Part shown: piece after piece, positions 1 to 7,407 of the stretch | How positions within the stretch are numbered: the stretch's first letter is position 1 | How the letters are laid out: every line of letters starts with the position of its first letter | Assembly: GCF_012849215.1 (NCBI RefSeq) | Contig: NZ_CP051682.1 | Coordinates: 1-64,000 of the forward strand | DNA length: 64,000 nucleotides | Source: Mucilaginibacter robiniae | GTDB taxonomy: Bacteria; Bacteroidota; Bacteroidia; Sphingobacteriales; Sphingobacteriaceae | Reading direction: 5' to 3' | The notes under the pieces: generated by a model | Database searches by the model: none | What the model was told of the DNA's origin: nothing | The model's input: only the letters and a program-made list of their open reading frames with translations | Made by a program: the position numbers and the translations under genes

Positions 1-517
1 AAATGTAGATTGCTATTGTGGCTTAAAGTGCATGCGATTATCACTTGACAAAAGTAGTTTAAGCCTCTGTTGCACTTTACCCTTTCTGATTATCTTAAAG
101 CCTCGAAATAAATCTTAGAAAGAAAATAAAGTGCATTTTTTATATACCTGAGCTTAGAACTTCGATGTAATAATAATTGTTTAAAATCAATACGAAGACC
201 ATTGTCATTTAATATAACCCGAAACTTTTTATTTAAACTTGTTAAGGTACTTTTATTGCTTTATGTTCATATACCCCTCACAATATTAACCGCAATTTAC
301 TTCGTTTCCAAAATACAAATCAACACTAGAACATAACAACACGTAGGTACATGAGTAGGTAAAATAAATGATCTTATTTGATGTCATCCTAGTCGAAAAA
401 AATGACCCTTAAGATGCTTTAAGATAAGTAAATGTCACATTGAAGCATGAAAAATGTTATACCATAAGCATTAGGGATATATTTTAAGAATTAATACCTT
501 TAAACAAAATCCGGAGC
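1..517. other. AT-rich stretch with no recognised gene
   Basis: No convincing coding frame, RNA gene or long repeat is visible here. The sequence is rich in A and T and contains many stops in all frames. It ends with a GGAG at 513-516, directly before the ATG of the DUF262 gene, so the right end probably holds that operon's promoter and leader. The left edge is the window edge, so a gene could continue from outside. Confidence 0.5.
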
Positions 518-1579
518 ATGTACCAGTACGAACTTTTCACAATTATTGACGAAACTGAAAAAGAACATATTGACTTTCGGTATGAAATTACCAGTTATGG
601 TGCCGACTATCCAGTGGACTCCCTTGTACAACGAATTAGTTCAAAGGTAATTTTCGTTCCACCCTTTCAGCGTAAATTCGTCTGGGATATTTTTGAAGCT
701 TCAAAATTTGTTGAATCCCTAATTTTAGGCCTCCCGGTGCCAGGTATTTTTCTTTCGAAAGAAAAGGAAACAAACCGGTTGTTAATTGTTGACGGTCAGC
801 AAAGACTTTTAACATTGCACAGTTATTATACTGGCAAATTTAAAGATCAGGAATTTCGGCTTTTAGGAGTACAAAAAGATCTTGAAGGCAAAAGGTATCA
901 TGATCTATCTCTTTCCGACAAAACTAGGTTGGACGATTCCATTTTACACTCAACGATAATTCGTCAGGATGAGCCGGACGATAATGAGAGTAGCATTTAT
1001 TTAATTTTTGAAAGATTAAATAGCGGTGGACGACCTTTAAGTCCACAAGAAATCCGTGCCTGTATTTACTACGGTAAATACAATGAATTATTAGGAAAGC
1101 TCACTAAAAACGTTCATTGGAGAATGATCTTTGGGCCTAAACATAATGATAGGTTAAAAGAAGAAGAGCTTGTTTTACGATTTTTTTCTCTTTATTACGA
1201 TATAGAATTGTACCAAAAACCGCTAAAGGATTTTCTTAACAGAAGAATGTCGGCTAACAGAAATTTTGAATTATATTCACAAGAATTGTTAGAAGAAACG
1301 TTCAACCGGACAATCACTTTCATTGATACTAATCTTGGAAAATCCGCATTCAAAGTAGAAAAGGGTGTGCATACAGCAATCTTTGATTCAATACTTATTG
1401 GTGTAGGAAAACGCTTGGAACGCGGGCCTATTTTAGATACATTAAAATTTAAAGATACTTATAGAACTTTATTAAATGACAAATCATATAAAAAGTTAAT
1501 TGATACTGGCACATCTGATGAAAACTCATTGAAAAAGCGCATTGAACTGGCTACGGGCAAATTTTCAAAGCTTGCTTAA
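518..1579 (+). CDS. DUF262 domain protein (GmrS/ParB-like), partner of HEPN gene
   Basis: 353 aa. The DUF262 signatures are clear: PPFQRKFVWD at residues 48-57, VDGQQRL at 91-97, and the ERLNSGG...LSPQEIR block around 165-180. DUF262 has a ParB/sulfiredoxin-like fold and is the N-terminal, nucleotide-dependent half of GmrSD-type modification-dependent nucleases (family knowledge). This copy is short and I see no C-terminal DUF1524/HNH motif, so it probably lacks its own nuclease. Its TAA overlaps the ATG of the next gene by one base (TAATG at 1577-1581), which implies translational coupling with the HEPN protein. A GGAG lies at 513-516. A role as sensor or regulator of the HEPN effector in phage defence is inference. 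The family call is strong; the biological role is not known. Confidence 0.85.
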   Translation: MYQYELFTIIDETEKEHIDFRYEITSYGADYPVDSLVQRISSKVIFVPPFQRKFVWDIFEASKFVESLILGLPVPGIFLSKEKETNRLLIVDGQQRLLTLHSYYTGKFKDQEFRLLGVQKDLEGKRYHDLSLSDKTRLDDSILHSTIIRQDEPDDNESSIYLIFERLNSGGRPLSPQEIRACIYYGKYNELLGKLTKNVHWRMIFGPKHNDRLKEEELVLRFFSLYYDIELYQKPLKDFLNRRMSANRNFELYSQELLEETFNRTITFIDTNLGKSAFKVEKGVHTAIFDSILIGVGKRLERGPILDTLKFKDTYRTLLNDKSYKKLIDTGTSDENSLKKRIELATGKFSKLA

Positions 1580-2037
1580 TGAAATTGCGTCTAGATCAGC
1601 AGGAGAAAAAATTAGATGAACTATTTAATATGGTACAGGCTGTAAGTGATGAAGAAATTAAAGCGTATTTATCAAAATTCCTTTGCATAAGAACATCTGG
1701 ATTGTTAGAAAATGCTTTAAAAGGTCTTTTATTAGAATTTGTTCACGGTTCTTCTCCTCAACAAGTGGAGAATTATATTGGTAAATCCATACGTTCTCTT
1801 ACAAACCTTAAAGATGAGAAGATAGAATATTGTTTGAAATCATTCAGTGATGAATGGCATGCAAAATTCTGCGCTAAAATTTCAGAGGAGCAAAGGTCTG
1901 CACTCAATTCTGTAGTTACAAACAGAAATAACATTGCACATGGAGAAGTTGACAATTTAACATTTAAAATGATGGAAGGGTATTATTTTAAAGTGAAAGA
2001 AGTTATACAATTATTGAAAATCATAATAAAAAAGTAG
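1579..2037 (+). CDS. HEPN-domain putative ribonuclease effector
   Basis: 152 aa, all-helical in appearance. Residues 116-122 read RNNIAHG, the Rx4-6H signature of RNase-active HEPN domains, here R116 and H121. The N-terminal part (SGLLENALKGLL, about 40-51) fits the first conserved helix of the RiboL-PSP/MAE_28990-like HEPN group. HEPN proteins with this motif are typically metal-independent RNases in toxin-antitoxin, abortive-infection and CRISPR systems (family knowledge). The gene starts within the stop of the DUF262 gene, so the two are made together. I infer a two-component defence or toxin module in which DUF262 senses or restrains and HEPN cuts RNA. A minus-strand frame across 1773-1955 is a shadow. 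The subfamily assignment is by motif only. Confidence 0.75.
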   Translation: MKLRLDQQEKKLDELFNMVQAVSDEEIKAYLSKFLCIRTSGLLENALKGLLLEFVHGSSPQQVENYIGKSIRSLTNLKDEKIEYCLKSFSDEWHAKFCAKISEEQRSALNSVVTNRNNIAHGEVDNLTFKMMEGYYFKVKEVIQLLKIIIKK

Positions 2038-2456
2038 TAACCACTTTGTTAGCCGCGCTGCATTTATGGCCAATCACAAGTAAAACTTTCTAGGATAAAA
2101 TGTTTTTTCTCAATAGGCTTATTGGCACACATAATATTTACGCTTAATACGGCCGATGATCACATCAAACTCTCCATACAACTAACGGTTTGTTGAGGGC
2201 TAATACAGACATTGAAATTAGTTGCTTAGGCCAGAATTGTGAACTTGTTATAATACTCAAAATCGTTCTATATATTTGATTAGTCTATTAAAGTCTAATA
2301 ATATTAAATTGGTGAGCACTGATTTAAAAAGTTTAAAGATATTATTTAATTGCGGTTTTTAGGGCAAAGTTCAAGTCCCGTCCAAAACTTTGATATGTTA
2401 CTAAAATGAATATTCTTTTGAATAAATATGTATTCAAAAGAATATTCATTTTAAAA
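2038..2456. other. Intergenic region between convergent HEPN and integrase genes
   Basis: No gene is seen. The region contains a possible tRNA 3'-half-like fragment (GTTCAAGTCCCGTCC, 2369-2383) and a perfect 22-bp inverted repeat at 2403-2452 beside the integrase stop codon. Either could belong to an attachment site, but neither is proven. Confidence 0.4.
2403..2452. repeat. Perfect 22-bp inverted repeat downstream of integrase
   Basis: The arm AAAATGAATATTCTTTTGAATA (positions 2403-2424) is repeated exactly in inverse orientation at 2431-2452, with a 6-base loop AATATG. It starts four bases past the integrase stop codon on the minus strand, so a terminator is the simplest reading. The stem is AT-rich and no strong T-run follows, so a recombinase or att-related site is also possible. 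Confidence 0.55.
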
Positions 2457-3701
2457 TTAAATGTTATAATCAGCTAAATAGTTGGTTTTCTTAAACCGTT
2501 TTTGGAGTAACTGCATATCTTCGCTCACTTTAACTGCTAGCACTTTGGCATAATGCTGTGTTTGGCGGAGGGATTTGTGTCCCATCATTTTGCTGATGGT
2601 TTCCATAGGAACGTTATTAGCCAGTGTCACAGTGGTAGCAAACGTATTCCTCGCTACTTTGGAACTCAGTTCAATGCTTATGTTAGCGATTGTTCCCAAT
2701 TCTTTAAGATAAGAATTGTACTTCTGATTACTTAGTACAGGAAGCAAAATATCCTTTAATAAGCAATCTTCATCGTTTTTATACTTAGACAGAATCTTTT
2801 TAGAAATAGGTAATAAAGGAATTACAGCTGGGGTACCCGTCTTCTGCCGATTTTTATAGATGCGTAGTTCGCCATTATAATCAATATTAACTTCCGACCT
2901 TTTGAGTTGTTTAACGTCAATAAAAGAAAGGCCGGTAAAGCAGCAGAACACGAACAGGTCTCGAACTTTTTCTAAGCGAGCGTTATTTAACGTTTTCGTT
3001 GCAATAGCCTGCAAATCTTCTTTGGTAAGAAAAACGGTATCTACTTCATCTCTGGTCATCTCAAATTTAGCGAAAGGATCCCCTAGTAACCATCCGTTAT
3101 CTACACAATCCAATACAATCTTCTTCATATTGGCAATATTTTTTAACGCTGAATTATGGATTAGATTTTGATCTGTACGGTACCAATTATATAACTTTTT
3201 GACAAATTCAAGATCTAAGGAGCGAATGTTGATATCATCCACTTTATATTCTTTTTTGATAAACTTAGCGGTGTGCTTAAAGGAAGTATTAAAATTAGTA
3301 TAAGTTCCTTTGGCAACACCCTTACCGGCCATATTCTTTAAACCATTATTATGCGCTTCAAATAACGAGAGTAACATCCACTTCCGCTCATTGATACCTG
3401 ATAACAATTCTACTATAGCCGACGCTGTTACCACTTTCCCACGGTCGATCAAGTGTTTTCTTGCATCATATGCTTTGTTCTGTAATAAATATAGATACTC
3501 ATTAAGCGCTTTTGCGTCTTCCTTGTTACCGCTTGCCTTATTTCCCTTAGAGTTCCATCTCGAAGGCTCCCAGGACCGTTTAACCGAAAGATCTTTAGGC
3601 ACGCCATCTACTGTAACCTTGAGATAGATATACATCGGTCCACTTTGATAATTTTTTGGTCTTTTTAAAAAGAACATCAACCCTAAACTTTTTTCTAGCA
3701 T
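2457..3701 (-). CDS. Tyrosine recombinase/site-specific integrase (IntDOT-like)
   Basis: 414 aa, typical for Bacteroidetes element integrases: an N-terminal arm-binding part (about 1-100), an SAM-like core-binding part (about 105-205) and a catalytic part (about 220-400). Visible catalytic positions are S259 in FTGLSFIDV where most family members have the first arginine, K287 in RQKTG, R351 in VARNTF, H375 in MMGHKS and the nucleophile Y384 in QHYAKV. A serine at the first-arginine site is known from IntDOT of CTnDOT. More unusual is K348 where HxxR normally has histidine. The gene reads away from tRNA-Ser(GCT), whose 3' end lies 250 bases upstream, suggesting integration in that tRNA. It probably mobilised the block holding the DUF262/HEPN pair. 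Family call is secure; activity is uncertain. Confidence 0.92.
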   Translation of the reverse strand: MLEKSLGLMFFLKRPKNYQSGPMYIYLKVTVDGVPKDLSVKRSWEPSRWNSKGNKASGNKEDAKALNEYLYLLQNKAYDARKHLIDRGKVVTASAIVELLSGINERKWMLLSLFEAHNNGLKNMAGKGVAKGTYTNFNTSFKHTAKFIKKEYKVDDINIRSLDLEFVKKLYNWYRTDQNLIHNSALKNIANMKKIVLDCVDNGWLLGDPFAKFEMTRDEVDTVFLTKEDLQAIATKTLNNARLEKVRDLFVFCCFTGLSFIDVKQLKRSEVNIDYNGELRIYKNRQKTGTPAVIPLLPISKKILSKYKNDEDCLLKDILLPVLSNQKYNSYLKELGTIANISIELSSKVARNTFATTVTLANNVPMETISKMMGHKSLRQTQHYAKVLAVKVSEDMQLLQKRFKKTNYLADYNI

Positions 3702-3801
3702 GACGATAATTTAATAAGTGTTTAAATATCGAAATACAGAAGTAAAAAGTCAAGATGTTCATCCATTAAACACCTTGTAAATCAATTGTTTATGACGGTT
3801 T

Positions 3802-3836
3802 CGTGGCGTTTTTTTTCGTTAAAAAAAGACGCCACG
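3802..3836. repeat. GC-flanked hairpin upstream of integrase
   Basis: CGTGGCGT followed by a T-run, CGTT, then an A-run and ACGCCACG form a hairpin of about 15 bp with one mismatch. It lies between the integrase start and the tRNA-Ser terminator. It could be a bidirectional terminator or an integrase/accessory-factor binding site near the attachment site. I see no second copy in the window. Confidence 0.45.
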
Positions 3837-3891
3837 AATGACGCTGATTTAAATTGCGAAATCTTGAACGTTTTGGTTATCTCATGGAAAC

Positions 3892-3926
3892 AAAAAAGCC
3901 TGTAAAAATTTGATTTACAAGCTTTT
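3892..3926 (-). terminator. Probable terminator of tRNA-Ser
   Basis: On the minus strand AAAGCTTGTAAA pairs with TTTTACAGGCTTT across a short AT loop and ends in a T-run. It sits 25 bases past the tRNA 3' end, in the right orientation for that transcript. Confidence 0.65.
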
Positions 3927-3950
3927 GATGTTATTTGACTATTTAATCAG

Positions 3951-4037
3951 CGGTGAGGGAGGGATTCGAACCCTCGGTACAGTTTCCCGTACGTCAGTTT
4001 AGCAAACTGATCCTTTCGGCCTCTCAGGCACCTCACC
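3951..4037 (-). tRNA. tRNA-Ser (anticodon GCT)
   Basis: Read on the minus strand the gene starts GGTGAGGTGCCTGAGAGGCC, has the anticodon loop TTGCTAA (GCT anticodon) within a CAGTTT/AAACTG stem, a long type-II variable arm (CGTACGGGAAACTGTACCG), the T-arm GAGGGTTCGAATCCCTC, and the acceptor 3' strand CCTCACC with discriminator G. The CCA end is not encoded, as is usual in this phylum. The length of 87 nt and the large variable arm fit serine tRNA. The 3' end faces the integrase gene, so it is a likely attachment site. Confidence 0.96.
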
Positions 4038-4121
4038 TGTTCTACGGTAGTAACCGCCCCTATGCTTTGGGACTGCAAATATAGTAATTCACTTAAGTCG
4101 TCAAAAAAAAAATTCAGTTTT

Positions 4122-6188
4122 CTAGTAATCTATTCGAACATGATAGATACTCATTAGCATACGCTTAAAAATATCTTTTATAGTTTCTAAGTCTTTCAAA
4201 GTTATATCACTGTCTTTCAACTGGTTCTGACTTAGCTTGTAGTTAACTATACGATCTACCAAATCATTAATAGATTGTGCATTCGGCTCGCGTAATGAAC
4301 GAGAAGCAGCCTCAACTGAATCGGCAAGCATTAAAACACCCGTCTCTTTCGAGAAGGGAATAGGCCCAGGATAGCGAAAAATGTTCTCATCAATCAATTT
4401 TTCTGGAAAGTTTTTTAAATAAGATTGGTAAAAATAATCTACTCGGGTATTGCCATGATGGGTACGTATAAAGTTGATAACTGCTTCAGGCAAATTAGCC
4501 TTATCTGCCATTTCAACACCCTGCCGTACGTGTCTAATAATAATCTGGGCACTTTCCTCGTAAGGCAGTTTATCATGCGGATTAAAACCGGAACTTTGAT
4601 TTTCAATAAAGTACAAAGGGTTTTCCATTTTTCCTATATCATGATATAATGCCCCTGCCCTAACCAACAAGGCGTTGCCACCAATGCTATAGATGGCATT
4701 TTCAGCCAGGTTGGCCACTTGTAATGAATGTTGAAAGGTACCAGGTGCTTTAAAAGCTAAATCACGCAACAAGGGAGCATTGGTATTAGTTAATTCAATA
4801 AGTGTTAAATCAGAGGTAATGCGGAAGGCTCTTTCGAATGCATAAATCAAAGGATAAGCTAATAAAGTAAGCATTACGCTTACTACAAACGGAAAAAACT
4901 CAATCCATTCAATGCTATCGAAGTTGCCTTCACGTATGAAAGAAATCCCTATGAAAGCCAAAAAGTAATTTATTGTTATTAAAAGAGCTGAAGTCAAAAA
5001 CTGTCCGCGGCGTAGCAGGTTCTTAATGCTGTAAATAGACACCATACCGGCTGTAATTTCATAATAGGCAAACTCAAAGCTATTGGGTACAAAAAAGCCA
5101 GCTACTAGAATTACAAGTAAATGGATATTCAAAGCCAGGCGCGTATCAAAAAGTATGCGTATAATAATGGGTACAATACAATAAGGTATGTAATACAAAT
5201 TAGGCAGCTGCAAAGTTATAGCCCATGATAAGGTGGCCAGCATGGCTGTAATAACCAGCAGTATCAACCCTATCAAGCGGTTATCTTGGTAAATATCTTT
5301 CCTGAATAAATAAAGAAATACAACAAGCAAGGTAACCACTACACTTACCAGCAAAAACTGCCCCGCCAACACCAAGAAACGATTGCCATTTACCTGGCTG
5401 CTATCTTCAAACGATTTTTTATAAGATTGTAGCTTTTGATAAACTTCATCATTTATCACAGCTCCTTTAGCCACAACTACTTCTCCTTTTTGCACCATCC
5501 CTCTTGTTGTGGATAGATTACTCAGCACTTCTTTTTCCAGCCGGGTAGTTAATTTATCATCGTAATTTAAGTTGTTCTGTAACCGGTTTTGCAGTATATC
5601 AAGCATAAAAGCTTTATCAATCCCTGCATAATGGCTTAAAACATTATCACAATAAGCTAAAGCTTTTTCTTTAGTATATAATCCTGAAGTGTTTTTTTCA
5701 ACAGATACGTTTTTACTAACCACCGCAATATTGTAATTATCATTACGGCGCTGGTGCTTGGCATCTAACGTAAGCAAACCAACGGTATAAATATGGTTCA
5801 ATAAGTTTTCACCTATAGCAAAATATTGTTTCTTTACATGTTCATTAACACCTGAGGTAGGCCATTTTAAATCAAAATCATTCTTGTATCCTTCTAGCTG
5901 TTGCTTCTGAACATCGTTGTTAAGTTGATAAACAGGATAAACACTATTAACGGCCACTTCTTCATCCTGCTCCATTTCAGTGCCGGTTTTCAGCATAGCA
6001 TAGTTATATGGCGCTATTAAATCTTTTTGAGTCCAGATTCTGCCTTTTTCAAATTCATACCTGAACTTAGATTGCTTAGGTAATGATGCCACAATGAGGA
6101 ACACACTGGCCAGTATCATCAAAAATTTTACACCTATAGCATATTTACGTAGTATAGCTCTTTGGCGTGAAATAGATAGTTTTGCCAT
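4122..6188 (-). CDS. 7TM-HD family phosphohydrolase, PgpH-like (c-di-AMP phosphodiesterase candidate)
   Basis: 688 aa. Layout: one N-terminal membrane segment (about 18-36), a periplasmic 7TMR-HDED-type domain (about 41-270), a bundle of membrane helices (about 275-455) and a cytosolic HD domain (about 465-680). Metal-binding motifs are visible: H487 in TFQHS and HD at 516-517 in YHDIGK, with a later THHGN motif. In PgpH of Listeria this architecture hydrolyses cyclic di-AMP to pApA (family knowledge); the same role here is likely but not shown. The gene stands alone: convergent spacing to the tRNA on one side and a 182-base divergent gap to a secreted protein on the other. The ATG start gives a short basic N-terminus before the first helix, as expected. 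Confidence 0.9.
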   Translation of the reverse strand: MAKLSISRQRAILRKYAIGVKFLMILASVFLIVASLPKQSKFRYEFEKGRIWTQKDLIAPYNYAMLKTGTEMEQDEEVAVNSVYPVYQLNNDVQKQQLEGYKNDFDLKWPTSGVNEHVKKQYFAIGENLLNHIYTVGLLTLDAKHQRRNDNYNIAVVSKNVSVEKNTSGLYTKEKALAYCDNVLSHYAGIDKAFMLDILQNRLQNNLNYDDKLTTRLEKEVLSNLSTTRGMVQKGEVVVAKGAVINDEVYQKLQSYKKSFEDSSQVNGNRFLVLAGQFLLVSVVVTLLVVFLYLFRKDIYQDNRLIGLILLVITAMLATLSWAITLQLPNLYYIPYCIVPIIIRILFDTRLALNIHLLVILVAGFFVPNSFEFAYYEITAGMVSIYSIKNLLRRGQFLTSALLITINYFLAFIGISFIREGNFDSIEWIEFFPFVVSVMLTLLAYPLIYAFERAFRITSDLTLIELTNTNAPLLRDLAFKAPGTFQHSLQVANLAENAIYSIGGNALLVRAGALYHDIGKMENPLYFIENQSSGFNPHDKLPYEESAQIIIRHVRQGVEMADKANLPEAVINFIRTHHGNTRVDYFYQSYLKNFPEKLIDENIFRYPGPIPFSKETGVLMLADSVEAASRSLREPNAQSINDLVDRIVNYKLSQNQLKDSDITLKDLETIKDIFKRMLMSIYHVRIDY

Positions 6189-6370
6189 TATAATAGTTAA
6201 ACTGTTAATTTGAGGAGCAAGTTCAAAGGTAAAGTAAATCGTTAAACTTTAAAGTGCAATCTAAACATGCCGGATTGCTGCTTGATTTTAGCTGAAATAC
6301 TTATCATATTTATCTATAATAAAGCTTTACACTTTTATAATGCTCTAACCTGAATTACGTTTTTAATACA

Positions 6371-7288
6371 ATGAAAAAAATACAGTGGTTGCTTGCCTTT
6401 ATGCTGATTGTACCAAGTATCAGTTTAGCACAGCACTTTTTAACTCCTGATGAATTAAATCGCCTACGTCCCTACCAGGATAGTTTAACGCAGTTAAGCC
6501 ACACATTAATCAATAATGAAAACGAACTGGAACGTAAAAATGCCAATTACGCTTTTATACGTACCCTGGTTAAAGCATTACAAACTCCAAATTCTTTTTC
6601 ATTCGGGTTTGATTCTGTAAAAAGCATCAGCATACAAACATCACCGGACGATAAGTTTCGGATTTTTAGCTGGTTCTTGATGAATGATGATGGCAGCTAC
6701 CGCTTCTATGGAGCCATTCAGATGAATATACCAGGTAAGCTAGCTTTGTACCCACTGGAAGATTACTCGCCATTACTGAAGAACCCTCAAGATTCTATGT
6801 TGGATAACCGAAAATGGTATGGCGCCGAATATTACAAAATTATACCGGTTGCAAGTAGTAGCCCATATTATATCTTGTTAGGATGGAAAGGCAACACGAT
6901 CAAATCCACAAAAAAAGTGATTGAGGTTTTACGCTTTCAAAATAACAAACCCTTATTTGGTATGCCTGTTTTTGAAGAACATTTAAAACCTCATAAACGG
7001 ATTATCTTTGAATATAGTCGGCAAGCATCTATGCTGTTGCATTACGTTCCCGAACAAAAACTCATTGTATTTGACCACTTGGCACCACCAGATGATAAAC
7101 TGAAAGACAAACCAGACTTATATGGTCCAGACCTGACTTACGATGGATATAAGCTAATCAATGGTAAATGGCAATTAAAAGATAATTTAGATATGCGCAA
7201 CGTACCTACACCGCAAGATATTGACCAACCCGACCCTAAAAAGCAAGCTATTATTGACCGGAACTCTGTACCTGTACGTAAGCAATAA
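6371..7288 (+). CDS. Secreted protein of unknown function
   Basis: 305 aa with a clear Sec signal peptide (MKKIQWLLAFMLIVPSISLAQ, cleavage expected after the LA at about 20). The mature part has no cysteine cluster, repeats or motif I can name; it is mixed alpha/beta with many aromatic and proline residues and a polar, lysine-rich C-terminus. It probably resides in the periplasm or on the outer membrane surface. It is divergent from the PgpH-like gene and 119 bases before the peptide transporter, so it may be a single-gene unit. Function is unknown. Confidence 0.75.
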   Translation: MKKIQWLLAFMLIVPSISLAQHFLTPDELNRLRPYQDSLTQLSHTLINNENELERKNANYAFIRTLVKALQTPNSFSFGFDSVKSISIQTSPDDKFRIFSWFLMNDDGSYRFYGAIQMNIPGKLALYPLEDYSPLLKNPQDSMLDNRKWYGAEYYKIIPVASSSPYYILLGWKGNTIKSTKKVIEVLRFQNNKPLFGMPVFEEHLKPHKRIIFEYSRQASMLLHYVPEQKLIVFDHLAPPDDKLKDKPDLYGPDLTYDGYKLINGKWQLKDNLDMRNVPTPQDIDQPDPKKQAIIDRNSVPVRKQ

Positions 7289-7407
7289 ATTTTAAAACAT
7301 GTTGGAATACAGAATATATAAATTCTGCAATGATTAATCTCAACACAAAATTTTGATTAGTGATAATTGTAGTATTTTAGGCGAAATTTTTTTAACGGAT
7401 CATCATC

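Noticed and set aside
1773..1955. Minus-strand frame inside the HEPN gene
   Set aside because: It is antisense to a gene with a conserved motif and has no family signal.
1..4037. Complete prophage
   Set aside because: Only an integrase is present; no capsid, portal or terminase genes are visible.
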